From Prosopocoilus inquinatus (Eukaryota > Arthropoda > Insecta > Coleoptera > Lucanidae): a stretch of DNA of 64,000 nucleotides. The notes under the pieces were generated by a model that saw only the letters and a program-made list of their open reading frames with translations, had not been told where the DNA came from and did no database searches. This document shows, one piece after another, positions 26,496 to 38,718 of this stretch (position 1 is its first letter; every line of letters begins with the position of its first letter). The position numbers were made by a program, and so were the translations under genes. The stretch covers positions 1 through 64,000 of the forward strand of contig JAYKNF010000062.1 of assembly GCA_036172665.1 (NCBI GenBank). The letters are read 5' to 3'.

Positions 26496-29400
26496 TTTCC
26501 AGCTTCTGCTGCGTCCGATAATTTCGTATCTCACATCAGAGTTACTGGAGGTCATCCAAACGTCAAATAACATGATAGATGAGTAAGGATCGATTAGATA
26601 CATCACAGGAACAACGCTAATACGTGTTGTTTCATTTAAAACTATTTCCAGCTTCAGCTGCGTCCGAGAACTTCGTATCTCACATCAAAGTTACTGGAGT
26701 CCATCGAAACGCCAAATAACATGTTAGATGAGTAAGGATCGATTAGATACATAACAGTAACAACGCTAATGCGTGTTGTTTCCTTTAAAATTATTTCCAG
26801 CATCTGCTGCGTCCGAAAACGTCGTATCTCACATCAAAGTTACTGGAGTCCATCCAAACATCAAATAACATGTTAGATAAGTAAGGATCGATTAGATACA
26901 TCACAGGAACAACACTAATACGTGTTGTTTCGTTAAAAACTATTTCCAGCTTCTGCTGCGTCCGAAAATTTCGTATCTCACATCAGAGATACTGGAGTCC
27001 ATCCAAACGTCAAATAACATGATAGATGAGTAAGGATCGATTAGATACATCACAGGAACAACGCTAATACGTGTTGTTTCGTTTAAAACAATTTCCAGCT
27101 CCTGCTGCGTCCAAAAACTTTGTATCTCACATCAGACTTACTGGAGTCCATCCAAACGTCAAATAACATGTTAGATAAGTAAGGATCGTTTAGCTACATC
27201 ACAGGAACAACGCTAATGCGTGTTGTTTCGTATAAAACTATTTCCAGCTTCTGCTGCGTCCGAAAATTTCGTATCTCACATCAGAGATACTGGAGTCCAT
27301 CCAAACGTCAAATAACATGATAGATAAGTAAGGATCGATTAGATACATCACAGGAACAAGACGAATACGTGTTGTTTCGTTCAAAACTATTTCCAGCTTC
27401 TGCTGCGTCCGAGAACTTTGTATCTCACATCATAGTTACTGGAGTCCATTCAAACGTCAAATAACATGATAGATGAGTAAGGAGCGATTAGATACATCAC
27501 AGGAACAACGCTAATGCGTGTTGTTTCGTTTAAAACTATTTCCAGCTTCAGCTGCGTCCGAGAACTTCGTATCTCACTTCAGAGTTACTGGAATCCATCC
27601 AAACGTCAAATAACATGATAGATGAGTAAGGATCGATTAGATACATCACAGGAACAACGCTAATGCGTGTTGTTTCATTTAAAACTATTTCCAGCTTCTG
27701 CTCCGTCCGAAAACGTCGTATTTCACATCAGAGTTACTGGAGTCCATCGAAACGCCAAATAACATGATAGATGAGTAAGGATCGATTAGATACATCACAG
27801 GAACAACGCTAATACGTGTTGTTTCATTTAAAACTATTTCCAGGTTCAGCTGCGTCCGAGAACTTCGTATCTCACATCAAAGTTACTGGAGTCCATCGAA
27901 ACGCCAAATAACATGATAGATGAGTAAGGATCGATTAGATACATCACAGGAACAACGCTAATGCGTGTTGTTTCGTTTAAAACTATTTCCAGCTTCTGCT
28001 GCGTCCGAAAACGTCGTATCTCACATCAGAGCTACTGGAGTCCATCGAAACGCCAAATAACATGATAGATGAGTAAGGATCGATTAGATACAGTACAGGA
28101 ACAACGCTAATACGTGTTGTTTCGTTTAAAACTATTTCCAGCTCCTGCTGCGTCCAAAAACTTTGTATCTCACATCAGACTTACTGGAGTCCATCCAAAC
28201 GTCAAATAACATGTTAGATAAGTAAGGATCGTTTAGATACATCACAGGAACAACGCTAATACGTGTTGTTTCGTTCAAAACTATTTCCAGCTTCTACTGC
28301 GTCCGAGAACTTTGTATCTCTCATCAGAGTTACTGGAGTCCGTCCAAACGTCAAATAACAAGATAGATGAGTAAGGATAGATTAGTTACATCACAGGAAC
28401 AACGCTAATATGTGTTGTTTCGTTTAAAACTATTTCCAGCTGCTGCTGCGTCCGAAAACTTCGTATCTCACATCAGAGTTACTGGAGTGCATCGAAACGT
28501 CAAATAACATGATAGATAAGTAAGGATCGATTAGATACAGCACAGGAACAACGCTAATACGTGTTGTTTCGATTAAAACTATTTCTAGCTCCTGCTGCGT
28601 CCAAAAACTTTGTATCTCACATCAGACTTACTGGAGTCCATCCAAACGTCAAATAACATGTTAGATAAGTAAGGATCGTTTAGATACATCACAGGAACAA
28701 CGCTAATGCGTGTTGTTTCATTTAAAACTATTTCCAGCTTCTGCTGCGTCCGAAAACGTCGTATCTCAAATCAGAGCTACTGGAGTCCATCGAAACGCCA
28801 AATAACATGATAGATGAGTAAGGATCGATTAGATACATCACAGGAACAACGCTAATACGTGTTGTTTCATTTAAAACTATTTCCAGCTTCAGCTGCGTCC
28901 GAGAACGTCGTATCTCACATCAGAGTTACTGGAGTCCATCGAAACGCCAAATAACATGATAGATAAGTAAGGATCGATTAGATACAGCACAGGAACAACG
29001 CTAATACGTGTTGTTTCGATTAAAACTATTTCTAGCTCCTGCTGCGTCCAAAAACTTCGTATCTCACATCAGAGTTACTATAGTCCATCGAAACGTCAAA
29101 TAACATGATAGATGAGTAAGGATCGATTAGATACATCACAGGAACAACGCTAATGCGTGTTGTTTCATTTAAAACTATTTCCAGCTTCTGCTGCGTCCGA
29201 TAATTTCGTATCTCACATCAGAGTTACTGGAGGTCATCCAAACGTCAAATAATATGATAGATGAGTAAGGATCGATTAGATACATCACAGGAACAACGCT
29301 AATGCGTGTTGTTTCGTTTAAAACTATTTCCAGCTTCTGCTGCGTCCGATAATTTCGTATCTCACATCAGAGTTACTGGTGTCCATCCAAACGTCAAATA

Positions 29401-30816
29401 ACATGATAGATAAGTAAGGATCGATTAGATACATCACAGGAACAAGACGAATACGTGTTGTTTCGTTCAAAACTATTTCCAGCTTCTGCTGCGTCCGAGA
29501 ACTTTGTATCTCACATCAGAGTTACTGGAGTATATTCAAACGTCAAATAACATGATAGATGAGTAAGGATCGATTAGATACATAACAGGAACAACGCTAA
29601 TACGTGTTGTTTCGTTTAAAACTATTTCCAGCATCTGCTGCGTCCGAAAACGTCGTATCTCACATCAAAGTTACTGGAGTCCATCCAAACAACAAATAAC
29701 ATGTTAGATAAGTAAGGATCGATTAGATACATCACAGGAACAACGCTAATACGTGTTGTTTCGTTTAAAACTATTTCCAGCTCCTGCTGCGTCCAAAAAC
29801 TTTGTATCTCACATCAGACTTACTGGAGTCCATCCAAACGTCAAATAACATGTTAGATAAGTAAGGATCGTTTAGGTACATCACAGGAACAACGCTAATG
29901 CGTGTTGTTTCGTTAAAAACTATTTCCAGCTTCTGCTGCGTCCGAAAACGTCGTATCTCACATCAGAGCTACTGGAGTCCATCGAAACGCCAAATAACAT
30001 GATAGATGAGCAAGGATCGATTAGATACAGCACAGGAACAACGCTAATACGTGTTGTTTCGTTTAAAACTATTTCCAGCTCCTGCTGCGTCCAAAAACTT
30101 TGTATCTCACATCAGACTTACTGGAGTCCATCCAAACTTCAAATAACATGTTAGATAAATAAGGATCGTTTAGATACATCACAGGAACAACGCTAATACG
30201 TGTTGTTTCGTTCAAAACTATTTCCAGCTTCAGCTGCGTCCGAGAACTTCGTATCTCACATCAAAGTTACTGGAGTCCATCGAAACGCCAAATAACATGT
30301 TAGATGAGTAAGGATCGATTAGATACATCACAGGAACAACGCTAATGCGTGTTGTTTCGTTTAAAACTATTTCCAGCTTCTGCTGCGTCCGAAAACGTCG
30401 TATCTCTCATCAGAGTTACTGGAGTCCGTCCAAACGTCAAATAACATGATAGATGAGTAAGGATCGATTAGTTACATCACAGGAACAACGCTAATATGTG
30501 TTGTTTCGTTTAAAACTATTTCCAGCTGCTGCTGCCTCCGAAAATTTCGTATCTCACATTATAGTTACTGGAGTCCATCGAAACGTCAAATAACATAGTA
30601 GCTAAGTAAGGATCGATTAGATACATCGCAGGAACAACGCTAATGCGTGTTGTTTCGTTTAAAACTATTTCCAGCTTCAGCTGCGTCCGAGAACTTCGTA
30701 TCTCACATCAAGGTTACTGGAGTCCATCGAAATGCCAAATAACATGATAGATGAGCAAGGATCGATTAGATACAGCACAGGAACAACGCTAACACGTGTT
30801 GTTTCGTTTAAAACTA

Positions 30817-30961
30817 TTTCCAGCTCCTGCTGCGTCCAAAAACTGTATCTCATCAGACTTACTGGAGTCCATCCAAACTTCAAATAACATGTTAGATAAA
30901 TAAGGATCGATTAGATACATCACAGGAACAACGCTAATGCGTGTTGTTTCGTTTAAAACTA
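30817..30961. repeat. 145-bp monomer (two 2-bp deletions), shared marker
   Basis: Two bases are missing from ACTTTGTATC (now ACTGTATC) and two from CTCACATCAG (now CTCATCAG), close to 30,843-30,852. The same pair recurs in the monomer at 35,596. The monomer at 35,890 has only the first loss and is 147 bp. This gives an order of events: first loss, local duplication, second loss, then the 4.8-kb duplication. These length changes are also what create the short reverse-strand open frames at 30,677-30,883, 35,456-35,662 and 35,738-36,031. Confidence 0.88.
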
Positions 30962-31110
30962 TTTCCAGCTTCTGCTGCGTCCGAAAACGTCGTATCTCAC
31001 ATCAGAGCTACTGGAGTCCATCGAAACGCCAAATAACATGATAGATGAGTAAGGATCGATTAGATACAGCACAGGAACAACGCTAACACGTGTTGTTTCG
31101 TTTAAAACTA

Positions 31111-31128
31111 TTTCCAGCTCCTGGAGTA
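31111..31128. repeat. 18-bp monomer fragment at a rearrangement junction
   Basis: After TTTCCAGCTCCTG the sequence continues GAGTA and then a new TTTCCAGC, so only 18 bp separate two monomer starts. CTGGAGT normally lies at monomer positions 50-56, so the first jump (CTCCTG to CTGGAGT) could use a 3-base CTG overlap. The second jump returns to the monomer start. It is the only such fragment in the window and lies exactly at the left edge of the second copy of the 4.9-kb duplication. An assembly artefact at this site cannot be excluded. Confidence 0.88.
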
Positions 31129-34100
31129 TTTCCAGCTTCTGCTGCGTCCGAAAACGTCGTATCTCACATCAGAGATACTGGAGTCCATCCAAACGTCAAA
31201 TAACATGATAGATGAGTAAGGATCGATTAGATACATCACAGGAACAACGCTAATACGTGTTGTTTCGTTTAAAACTATTTCCAGCTCCTGCTGCGTCCAA
31301 AAACTTCGTATCTCACATCAGAGTTACTAGAGTCCATCGAAACGTCAAATAACATGTTAGATGAGTAAGGATCGATTAGATACATAACAGGAACAACGCT
31401 AATGCGTGTTTCGTTTAAAACTATTTCCAGCTTCTGCTGCGTCCGATAATTTCGTATCTCACATCAGAGTTACTGGAGGTCATCCAAACGTCAAATAACA
31501 TGATAGATGAGTAAGGATCGATTAGATACATCACAGGAACAACGCTAATACGTGTTGTTTCATTTAAAACTATTTCCAGCTTCAGCTGCGTCCGAGAACT
31601 TCGTATCTCACATCAAAGTTACTGGAGTCCATCGAAACGCCAAATAACATGTTAGATGAGTAAGGATCGATTAGATACATAACAGGAACAACGCTAATGC
31701 GTGTTGTTTCCTTTAAAATTATTTCCAGCATCTGCTGCGTCCGAAAACGTCGTATCTCACATCAAAGTTACTGGAGTCCATCCAAACATCAAATAACATG
31801 TTAGATAAGTAAGGATCGATTAGATACATCACAGGAACAACACTAATACGTGTTGTTTCGTTAAAAACTATTTCCAGCTTCTGCTGCGTCCGAAAATTTC
31901 GTATCTCACATCAGAGATACTGGAGTCCATCCAAACGTCAAATAACATGATAGATGAGTAAGGATCGATTAGATACATCACAGGAACAACGCTAATACGT
32001 GTTGTTTCGTTTAAAACAATTTCCAGCTCCTGCTGCGTCCAAAAACTTTGTATCTCACATCAGACTTACTGGAGTCCATCCAAACGTCAAATAACATGTT
32101 AGATAAGTAAGGATCGTTTAGCTACATCACAGGAACAACGCTAATGCGTGTTGTTTCGTTTAAAACTATTTCCAGCTTCTGCTGCGTCCGAAAATTTCGT
32201 ATCTCACATCAGAGATACTGGAGTCCATCCAAACGTCAAATAACATGATAGATAAGTAAGGATCGATTAGATACATCACAGGAACAAGACGAATACGTGT
32301 TGTTTCGTTCAAAACTATTTCCAGCTTCTGCTGCGTCCGAGAACTTTGTATCTCACATCATAGTTACTGGAGTCCATTCAAACGTCAAATAACATGATAG
32401 ATGAGTAAGGAGCGATTAGATACATCACAGGAACAACGCTAATGCGTGTTGTTTCGTTTAAAACTATTTCCAGCTTCAGCTGCGTCCGAGAACTTCGTAT
32501 CTCACTTCAGAGTTACTGGAATCCATCCAAACGTCAAATAACATGATAGATGAGTAAGGATCGATTAGATACATCACAGGAACAACGCTAATGCGTGTTG
32601 TTTCATTTAAAACTATTTCCAGCTTCTGCTCCGTCCGAAAACGTCGTATTTCACATCAGAGATACTGGAGTCCATCGAAACGCCAAATAACATGATAGAT
32701 GAGTAAGGATCGATTAGATACATCACAGGAACAACGCTAATACGTGTTGTTTCATTTAAAACTATTTCCAGGTTCAGCTGCGTCCGAGAACTTCGTATCT
32801 CACATCAAAGTTACTGGAGTCCATCGAAACGCCAAATAACATGATAGATGAGTAAGGATCGATTAGATACATCACAGGAACAACGCTAATGCGTGTTGTT
32901 TCGTTTAAAACTATTTCCAGCTTCTGCTGCGTCCGAAAACGTCGTATCTCACATCAGAGCTACTGGAGTCCATCGAAACGCCAAATAACATGATAGATGA
33001 GTAAGGATCGATTAGATACATCACAGGAACAACGCTAATACGTGTTGTTTCGTTCAAAACTATTTCCAGCTTCTACTGCGTCCGAGAACTTTGTATCTCT
33101 CATCAGAGTTACTGGAGTCCGTCCAAACGTCAAATAACAAGATAAATGAGTAAGGATAGATTAGTTACATCACAGGAACAACGCTAATATGTGTTGTTTC
33201 GTTTAAAACTATTTCCAGCTGCTGCTGCGTCCGAAAACTTCGTATCTCACATCAGAGTTACTGGAGTGCATCGAAACGTCAAATAACATGATAGATAAGT
33301 AAGGATCGATTAGATACAGCACAGGAACAACGCTAATACGTGTTGTTTCGATTAAAACTATTTCTAGCTCCTGCTGCGTCCAAAAACTTTGTATCTCACA
33401 TCAGACTTACTGGAGTCCATCCAAACGTCAAATAACATGTTAGATAAGTAAGGATCGTTTAGATACATCACAGGAACAACGCTAATGCGTGTTGTTTCAT
33501 TTAAAACTATTTCCAGCTTCTGCTGCGTCCGAAAACGTCGTATCTCAAATCAGAGCTACTGGAGTCCATCGAAACGCCAAATAACATGATAGATGAGTAA
33601 GGATCGATTAGATACATCACAGGAACAACGCTAATACGTGTTGTTTCATTTAAAACTATTTCCAGCTTCAGCTGCGTCCGAGAACGTCGTATCTCACATC
33701 AGAGTTACTGGAGTCCATCGAAACGCCAAATAACATGATAGATAAGTAAGGATCGATTAGATACAGCACAGGAACAACGCTAATACGTGTTGTTTCGATT
33801 AAAACTATTTCTAGCTCCTGCTGCGTCCAAAAACTTCGTATCTCACATCAGAGTTACTATAGTCCATCGAAACGTCAAATAACATGATAGATGAGTAAGG
33901 ATCGATTAGATACATCACAGGAACAACGCTAATGCGTGTTGTTTCATTTAAAACTATTTCCAGCTTCTGCTGCGTCCGATAATTTCGTATCTCACATCAG
34001 AGTTACTGGAGGTCATCCAAACGTCAAATAATATGATAGATGAGTAAGGATCGATTAGATACATCACAGGAACAACGCTAATGCGTGTTGTTTCGTTTAA

Positions 34101-35906
34101 AACTATTTCCAGCTTCTGCTGCGTCCGATAATTTCGTATCTCACATCAGAGTTACTGGTGTCCATCCAAACGTCAAATAACATGATAGATAAGTAAGGAT
34201 CGATTAGATACATCACAGGAACAAGACGAATACGTGTTGTTTCGTTCAAAACTATTTCCAGCTTCTGCTGCGTCCGAGAACTTTGTATCTCACATCAGAG
34301 TTACTGGAGTATATTCAAACGTCAAATAACATGATAGATGAGTAAGGATCGATTAGATACATAACAGGAACAACGCTAATACGTGTTGTTTCGTTTAAAA
34401 CTATTTCCAGCATCTGCTGCGTCCGAAAACGTCGTATCTCACATCAAAGTTACTGGAGTCCATCCAAACAACAAATAACATGTTAGATAAGTAAGGATCG
34501 ATTAGATACATCACAGGAACAACGCTAATACGTGTTGTTTCGTTTAAAACTATTTCCAGCTCCTGCTGCGTCCAAAAACTTTGAATCTCACATCAGACTT
34601 ACTGGAGTCCATCCAAACGTCAAATAACATGTTAGATAAGTAAGGATCGTTTAGATACATCACAGGAACAACGCTAATGCGTGTTGTTTCGTTAAAAACT
34701 ATTTCCAGCTTCTGCTGCGTCCGAAAACGTCGTATCTCACATCAGAGCTACTGGAGTCCATCGAAACGCCAAATAACATGATAGATGAGCAAGGATCGAT
34801 TAGATACAGCACAGGAACAACGCTAATACGTGTTGTTTCGTTTAAAACTATTTCCAGCTCCTGCTGCGTCCAAAAACTTTGTATCTCACATCAGACTTAC
34901 TGGAGTCCATCCAAACTTCAAATAACATGTTAGATAAATAAGGATCGTTTAGATACATCACAGGAACAACGCTAATACGTGTTGTTTCGTTCAAAACTAT
35001 TTCCAGCTTCAGCTGCGTCCGAGAACTTCGTATCTCACATCAAAGTTACTGGAGTCCATCGAAACGCCAAATAACATGTTAGATGAGTAAGGATCGATTA
35101 GATACATCACAGGAACAACGCTAATGCGTGTTGTTTCGTTTAAAACTATTTCCAGCTTCTGCTGCGTCCGAAAACGTCGTATCTCTCATCAGAGTTACTG
35201 GAGTCCGTCCAAACGTCAAATAACATGATAGATGAGTAAGGATCGATTAGTTACATCACAGGAACAACGCTAATATGTGTTGTTTCGTTTAAAACTATTT
35301 CCAGCTGCTGCTGCCTCCGAAAATTTCGTATCTCACATTATAGTTACTGGAGTCCATCGAAACGTCAAATAACATAGTAGCTAAGTAAGGATCGATTAGA
35401 TACATCGCAGGAACAACGCTAATGCGTGTTGTTTCGTTTAAAACTATTTCCAGCTTCAGCTGCGTCCGAGAACTTCGTATCTCACATCAAGGTTACTGGA
35501 GTCCATCGAAATGCCAAATAACATGATAGATGAGCAAGGATCGATTAGATACAGCACAGGAACAACGCTAACACGTGTTGTTTCGTTTAAAACTATTTCC
35601 AGCTCCTGCTGCGTCCAAAAACTGTATCTCATCAGACTTACTGGAGTCCATCCAAACTTCAAATAACATGTTAGATAAATAAGGATCGATTAGATACATC
35701 ACAGGAACAACGCTAATGCGTGTTGTTTCGTTTAAAACTATTTCCAGCTTCTGCTGCGTCCGAAAACGTCGTATCTCACATCAGAGCTACTGGAGTCCAT
35801 CGAAACGCCAAATAACATGATAGATGAGTAAGGATCGATTAGATACAGCACAGGAACAACGCTAACACGTGTTGTTTCGTTTAAAACTATTTCCAGCTCC
35901 TGCTGC
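31129..35906. repeat. Segmental tandem duplication, copy 2 (about 4.8 kb)
   Basis: This is the downstream copy of 26,201-31,110. It lacks the monomer present at about 28,100-28,250 in copy 1 and carries private substitutions, such as TTTGAATCTC near 34,581 where copy 1 has TTTGTATCTC. Its left end is an irregular 18-bp junction fragment at 31,111. Copy 2 continues past its right end into a 147-bp monomer at 35,890, whereas copy 1 breaks off at the equivalent point. The order of events therefore looks like duplication followed by or coupled to a rearrangement at 31,111. Confidence 0.88.
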
Positions 35907-36036
35907 GTCCAAAAACTGTATCTCACATCAGACTTACTGGAGTCCATCCAAACTTCAAATAACATGTTAGATAAATAAGGATCGTTTAGATACATCACAG
36001 GAACAACGCTAATACGTGTTGTTTCGTTCAAAACTA
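35890..36036. repeat. 147-bp monomer with a 2-bp deletion
   Basis: AAAACTTTGTATC reads AAAACTGTATC near 35,925, while the CTCACATC that is also shortened in the neighbouring 35,596 monomer is intact here. Because 147 is divisible by three, the reverse-strand reading frame stays in phase across this unit. That explains a 97-codon open frame at 35,738-36,031 without any need for coding function. Confidence 0.88.
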
Positions 36037-38718
36037 TTTCCAGCTTCAGCTGCGTCCGAGAACTTCGTATCTCACATCAAAGTTACTGGAGTCCATCGAA
36101 ACGCCAAATAACATGTTAGATGAGTAAGGATCGATTAGATACATCACAGGAACAGCGCTAATGCGTGTTGTTTCGTTTAAAACTATTTCCAGCTTCTGCT
36201 GCGTCCGAAAACGTCGTATCTCTCATCAGAGTTACTGGAGTCCGTCCAAACGTCAAATAACATGATAGATGAGTAAGGATCGATTAGTTACATCACAGGA
36301 ACAACGCTAATATGTGTTGTTTCGTTTAAAACTATTTCCAGCTGCTGCTGCGTCCGAAAATTTCGTATCTCACATTATAGTTACTGGAGTCCATCGAAAC
36401 GTCAAATAACATAGTAGCTAAGTAAGGATCGATTAGATACATCACAGGAACAACGCTAATACGTGTTGTTTCGTTCAAAACTATTTCCAGCTTCTGCTGC
36501 GTTCAAAAACTTTGTATCTCACATCAGAGTTACTGGAGTCCATCCAAACGTCAAATAACATGATAGATGAGTAAGGATCGAATAGATACATCACAGGAAC
36601 AACGCTAATAGGTGTTGTTTCGTTTAAAACTATTTCCAGCTGCTGCTGCGTCCGAAAACTTCGTATCTCACATCAGAGTTACTGGAGTGCATCGAAACGT
36701 CAAATAACATGATAGATAAGTAAGGATCGATTAGATACAGCACAGGAACAACGCTAATACGTGTTGTTTCGATTAAAACTATTTCTAGCTCCTGCTGCGT
36801 CCAAAAACTTTGTATCTAACATCAGACTTACTGGAGTCCATCCAAACGTCAAATAACATGTTAGATAAGTAAGGATCGTTTAGATACATCACAGGAACAA
36901 CGCTAATGCGTGTTGTTTCATTTAAAACTATTTCCAGCTGCTGCTGCGTCCGAAAACGTCGTATCTCACATCAGAGCTACTGGAGTCCATCGAAACGCCA
37001 AATAACATGATAGATGAGTAAGGATCGATTAGATACATCACAGGAACAACGCTAATACGTGTTGTTTCATTTAAAACTATTTCCAGCTTCAGCTGCGTCC
37101 GAGAACGTCGTATCTCACATCAGAGCTACTGGAGTCCATCGAAACGCCAAATAACATGATAGATAAGTAAGGATCGATTAGATACAGCACAGGAACAACG
37201 CTAATACGTGTTGTTTCGATTAAAACTATTTCTACCTCCTGCTGCGTCCAAAAACTTCGTATCTCACATCAGAGTTACTATAGTCCATCGAAACGTCAAA
37301 TAACATGATAGATGAGTAAGGATCGATTAGATACATCACAGGAACAACGCTAATGCGTGTTGTTTCATTTAAAACTATTTCCAGCTTCTGCTGCGTCCGA
37401 TAATTTCGTATCTCACCTCAGAGTTACTGGAGGTCATCCAAACGTCAAATAATATGATAGATGAGTAAGGATCGATTAGATACATCACAGGAACAACGCT
37501 AATGCGTGTTGTTTCGTTTAAAACTATTTCCAGCTTCTGCTGCGTCCGATAATTTCGTATCTCACATCAGAGTTACTGGTGTCCATCCAAACGTCAAATA
37601 ACATGATAGATAAGTAAGGATCGATTAGATACATCACAGGAACAAGACGAATACGTGTTGTTTCGTTCAAAACTATTTCCAGCTTCTGCTGCGTCCGAGA
37701 ACTTTGTATCTCACATCAGAGTTACTGGAGTCCATTCAAACCTCAAATAACATGATAGATGAGTAAGGATCGATTAGATACATAACAGGAACAACGCTAA
37801 TACGTGTTGTTTCGTTTAAAACTATTTCCAGCATCTGCTGCGTCCGAAAACGTCGTATCTCACATCAAAGTTACTGGAGTCCATCCAAACAACAAATAAC
37901 ATGTTAGATAAGTAAGGATCGATTAGATACATCACAGGAACAACGCTAATACGTGTTGTTTCGTTTAAAACTATTTCCAGCTCCTGCTGCGTCCAAAAAC
38001 TTGGTATCTCACATCAGACTTACTGGAGTCCATCCAAACGTCAAATAACATGTTAGATAAGTAAGGATCGTTTAGATACATCACAGGAACAACGCTAATG
38101 CGTGTTGTTTCGTTAAAAACTATTTCCAGCTTCTGCTGCGTCCGATAATTTCGTATCTCACATTAGAGTTACTGGAGTCCATCCAAACGTCAAATAACAT
38201 GATAGATGAGTAAGGATCGATTAGATACATCACAGGAACAACGCTAATGCATGTTGTTTCGTTTAAAACTATTTCCAGCTTCAGCTGCGTCCGAGAACTT
38301 CGTATCTCACTTCAGAGTTACTGGAGCCCATCCAAACGTCAAATAACATGATAGATGAGTAAGGATCGATTAGATACATCACAGGAACAACGCTAATACG
38401 TGTTGTTTCGTTTAAAACTATTTCCAGCTTCTGCTGCGTCCGAAAACGTCGTATCTCACATCAAAATTACTGGAGTCCATCGAAACGTCAAATAACATAG
38501 TAGCTAAGTAAGGATCGATTAGATACATCACAGGAACAACGCTAATGCGTGTTGCTTCGTTTAAAACTATTTCCAGCTCCTGCTGCGCCCAAGAACTTTG
38601 TATCTCACACCAGAGTTACTGGAGTCCATCCAAACGTCAAATAACATGTTAGATAAGTAAGGATCGTTTAGATACATCACAGGAACAACGCTAATACGTG
38701 TTGTTTCGTTCAAAACTA

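Larger units (their letters stand above)
26201..31110. repeat. Segmental tandem duplication, copy 1 (about 4.9 kb)
   Basis: This segment is repeated immediately downstream from 31,129 to about 35,906. The offset is 4,928 bp at the left end and 4,779 bp at the right. The 149-bp change of offset is one extra monomer in this copy at about 28,100-28,250 (CTCCTG with CTTTG and AGACTT). Shared rare markers include the 3-bp deletion at 26,480/31,408, GCTCCGTCCG, TTCTACTGCG, GGAGTATATTC, GCTGCTGCCTCCG and the shortened AACTGTATCTCATCAG. By eye only a handful of substitutions separate the copies. Confidence 0.9.
19943..38122. repeat. Domain B: second HOR family (122 monomers plus one fragment)
   Basis: Domain B is distinguished by variants rare in A: CGATTAAAAC before TTTCTAGCTCC, CGTTCAAAAC, GAACAAGACGAATACG, GGAGGTCATCC, AACAACAAATAAC and ATAACAGGAAC. 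A diagnostic monomer (TTCAGCTGCG with GAGAACGTCG) starts at 21,135, 25,009, 28,880, 33,659 and 37,080, giving spacings of 3,874, 3,871, 4,779 and 3,421 bp. These are 26, 26, 32 and 23 monomers after correcting for listed indels. The HORs are longer and less regular than in A, and the first 6 kb are the most diverged by eye. Confidence 0.85.

Noticed and set aside
30677..30883. 68-codon reverse-strand open frame, with an identical partner at 35,456-35,662
   Set aside because: It lies wholly inside satellite monomers. It exists because a 145-bp monomer shifts the frame, and its partner is the copy made by the 4.8-kb duplication. No promoter, codon bias, domain or conservation beyond the satellite is visible.
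35738..36031. 97-codon reverse-strand open frame
   Set aside because: The peptide is the same satellite phrase read twice. A 147-bp monomer keeps the frame in phase, whereas the normal 149-bp period shifts it at every repeat. It is not a gene.
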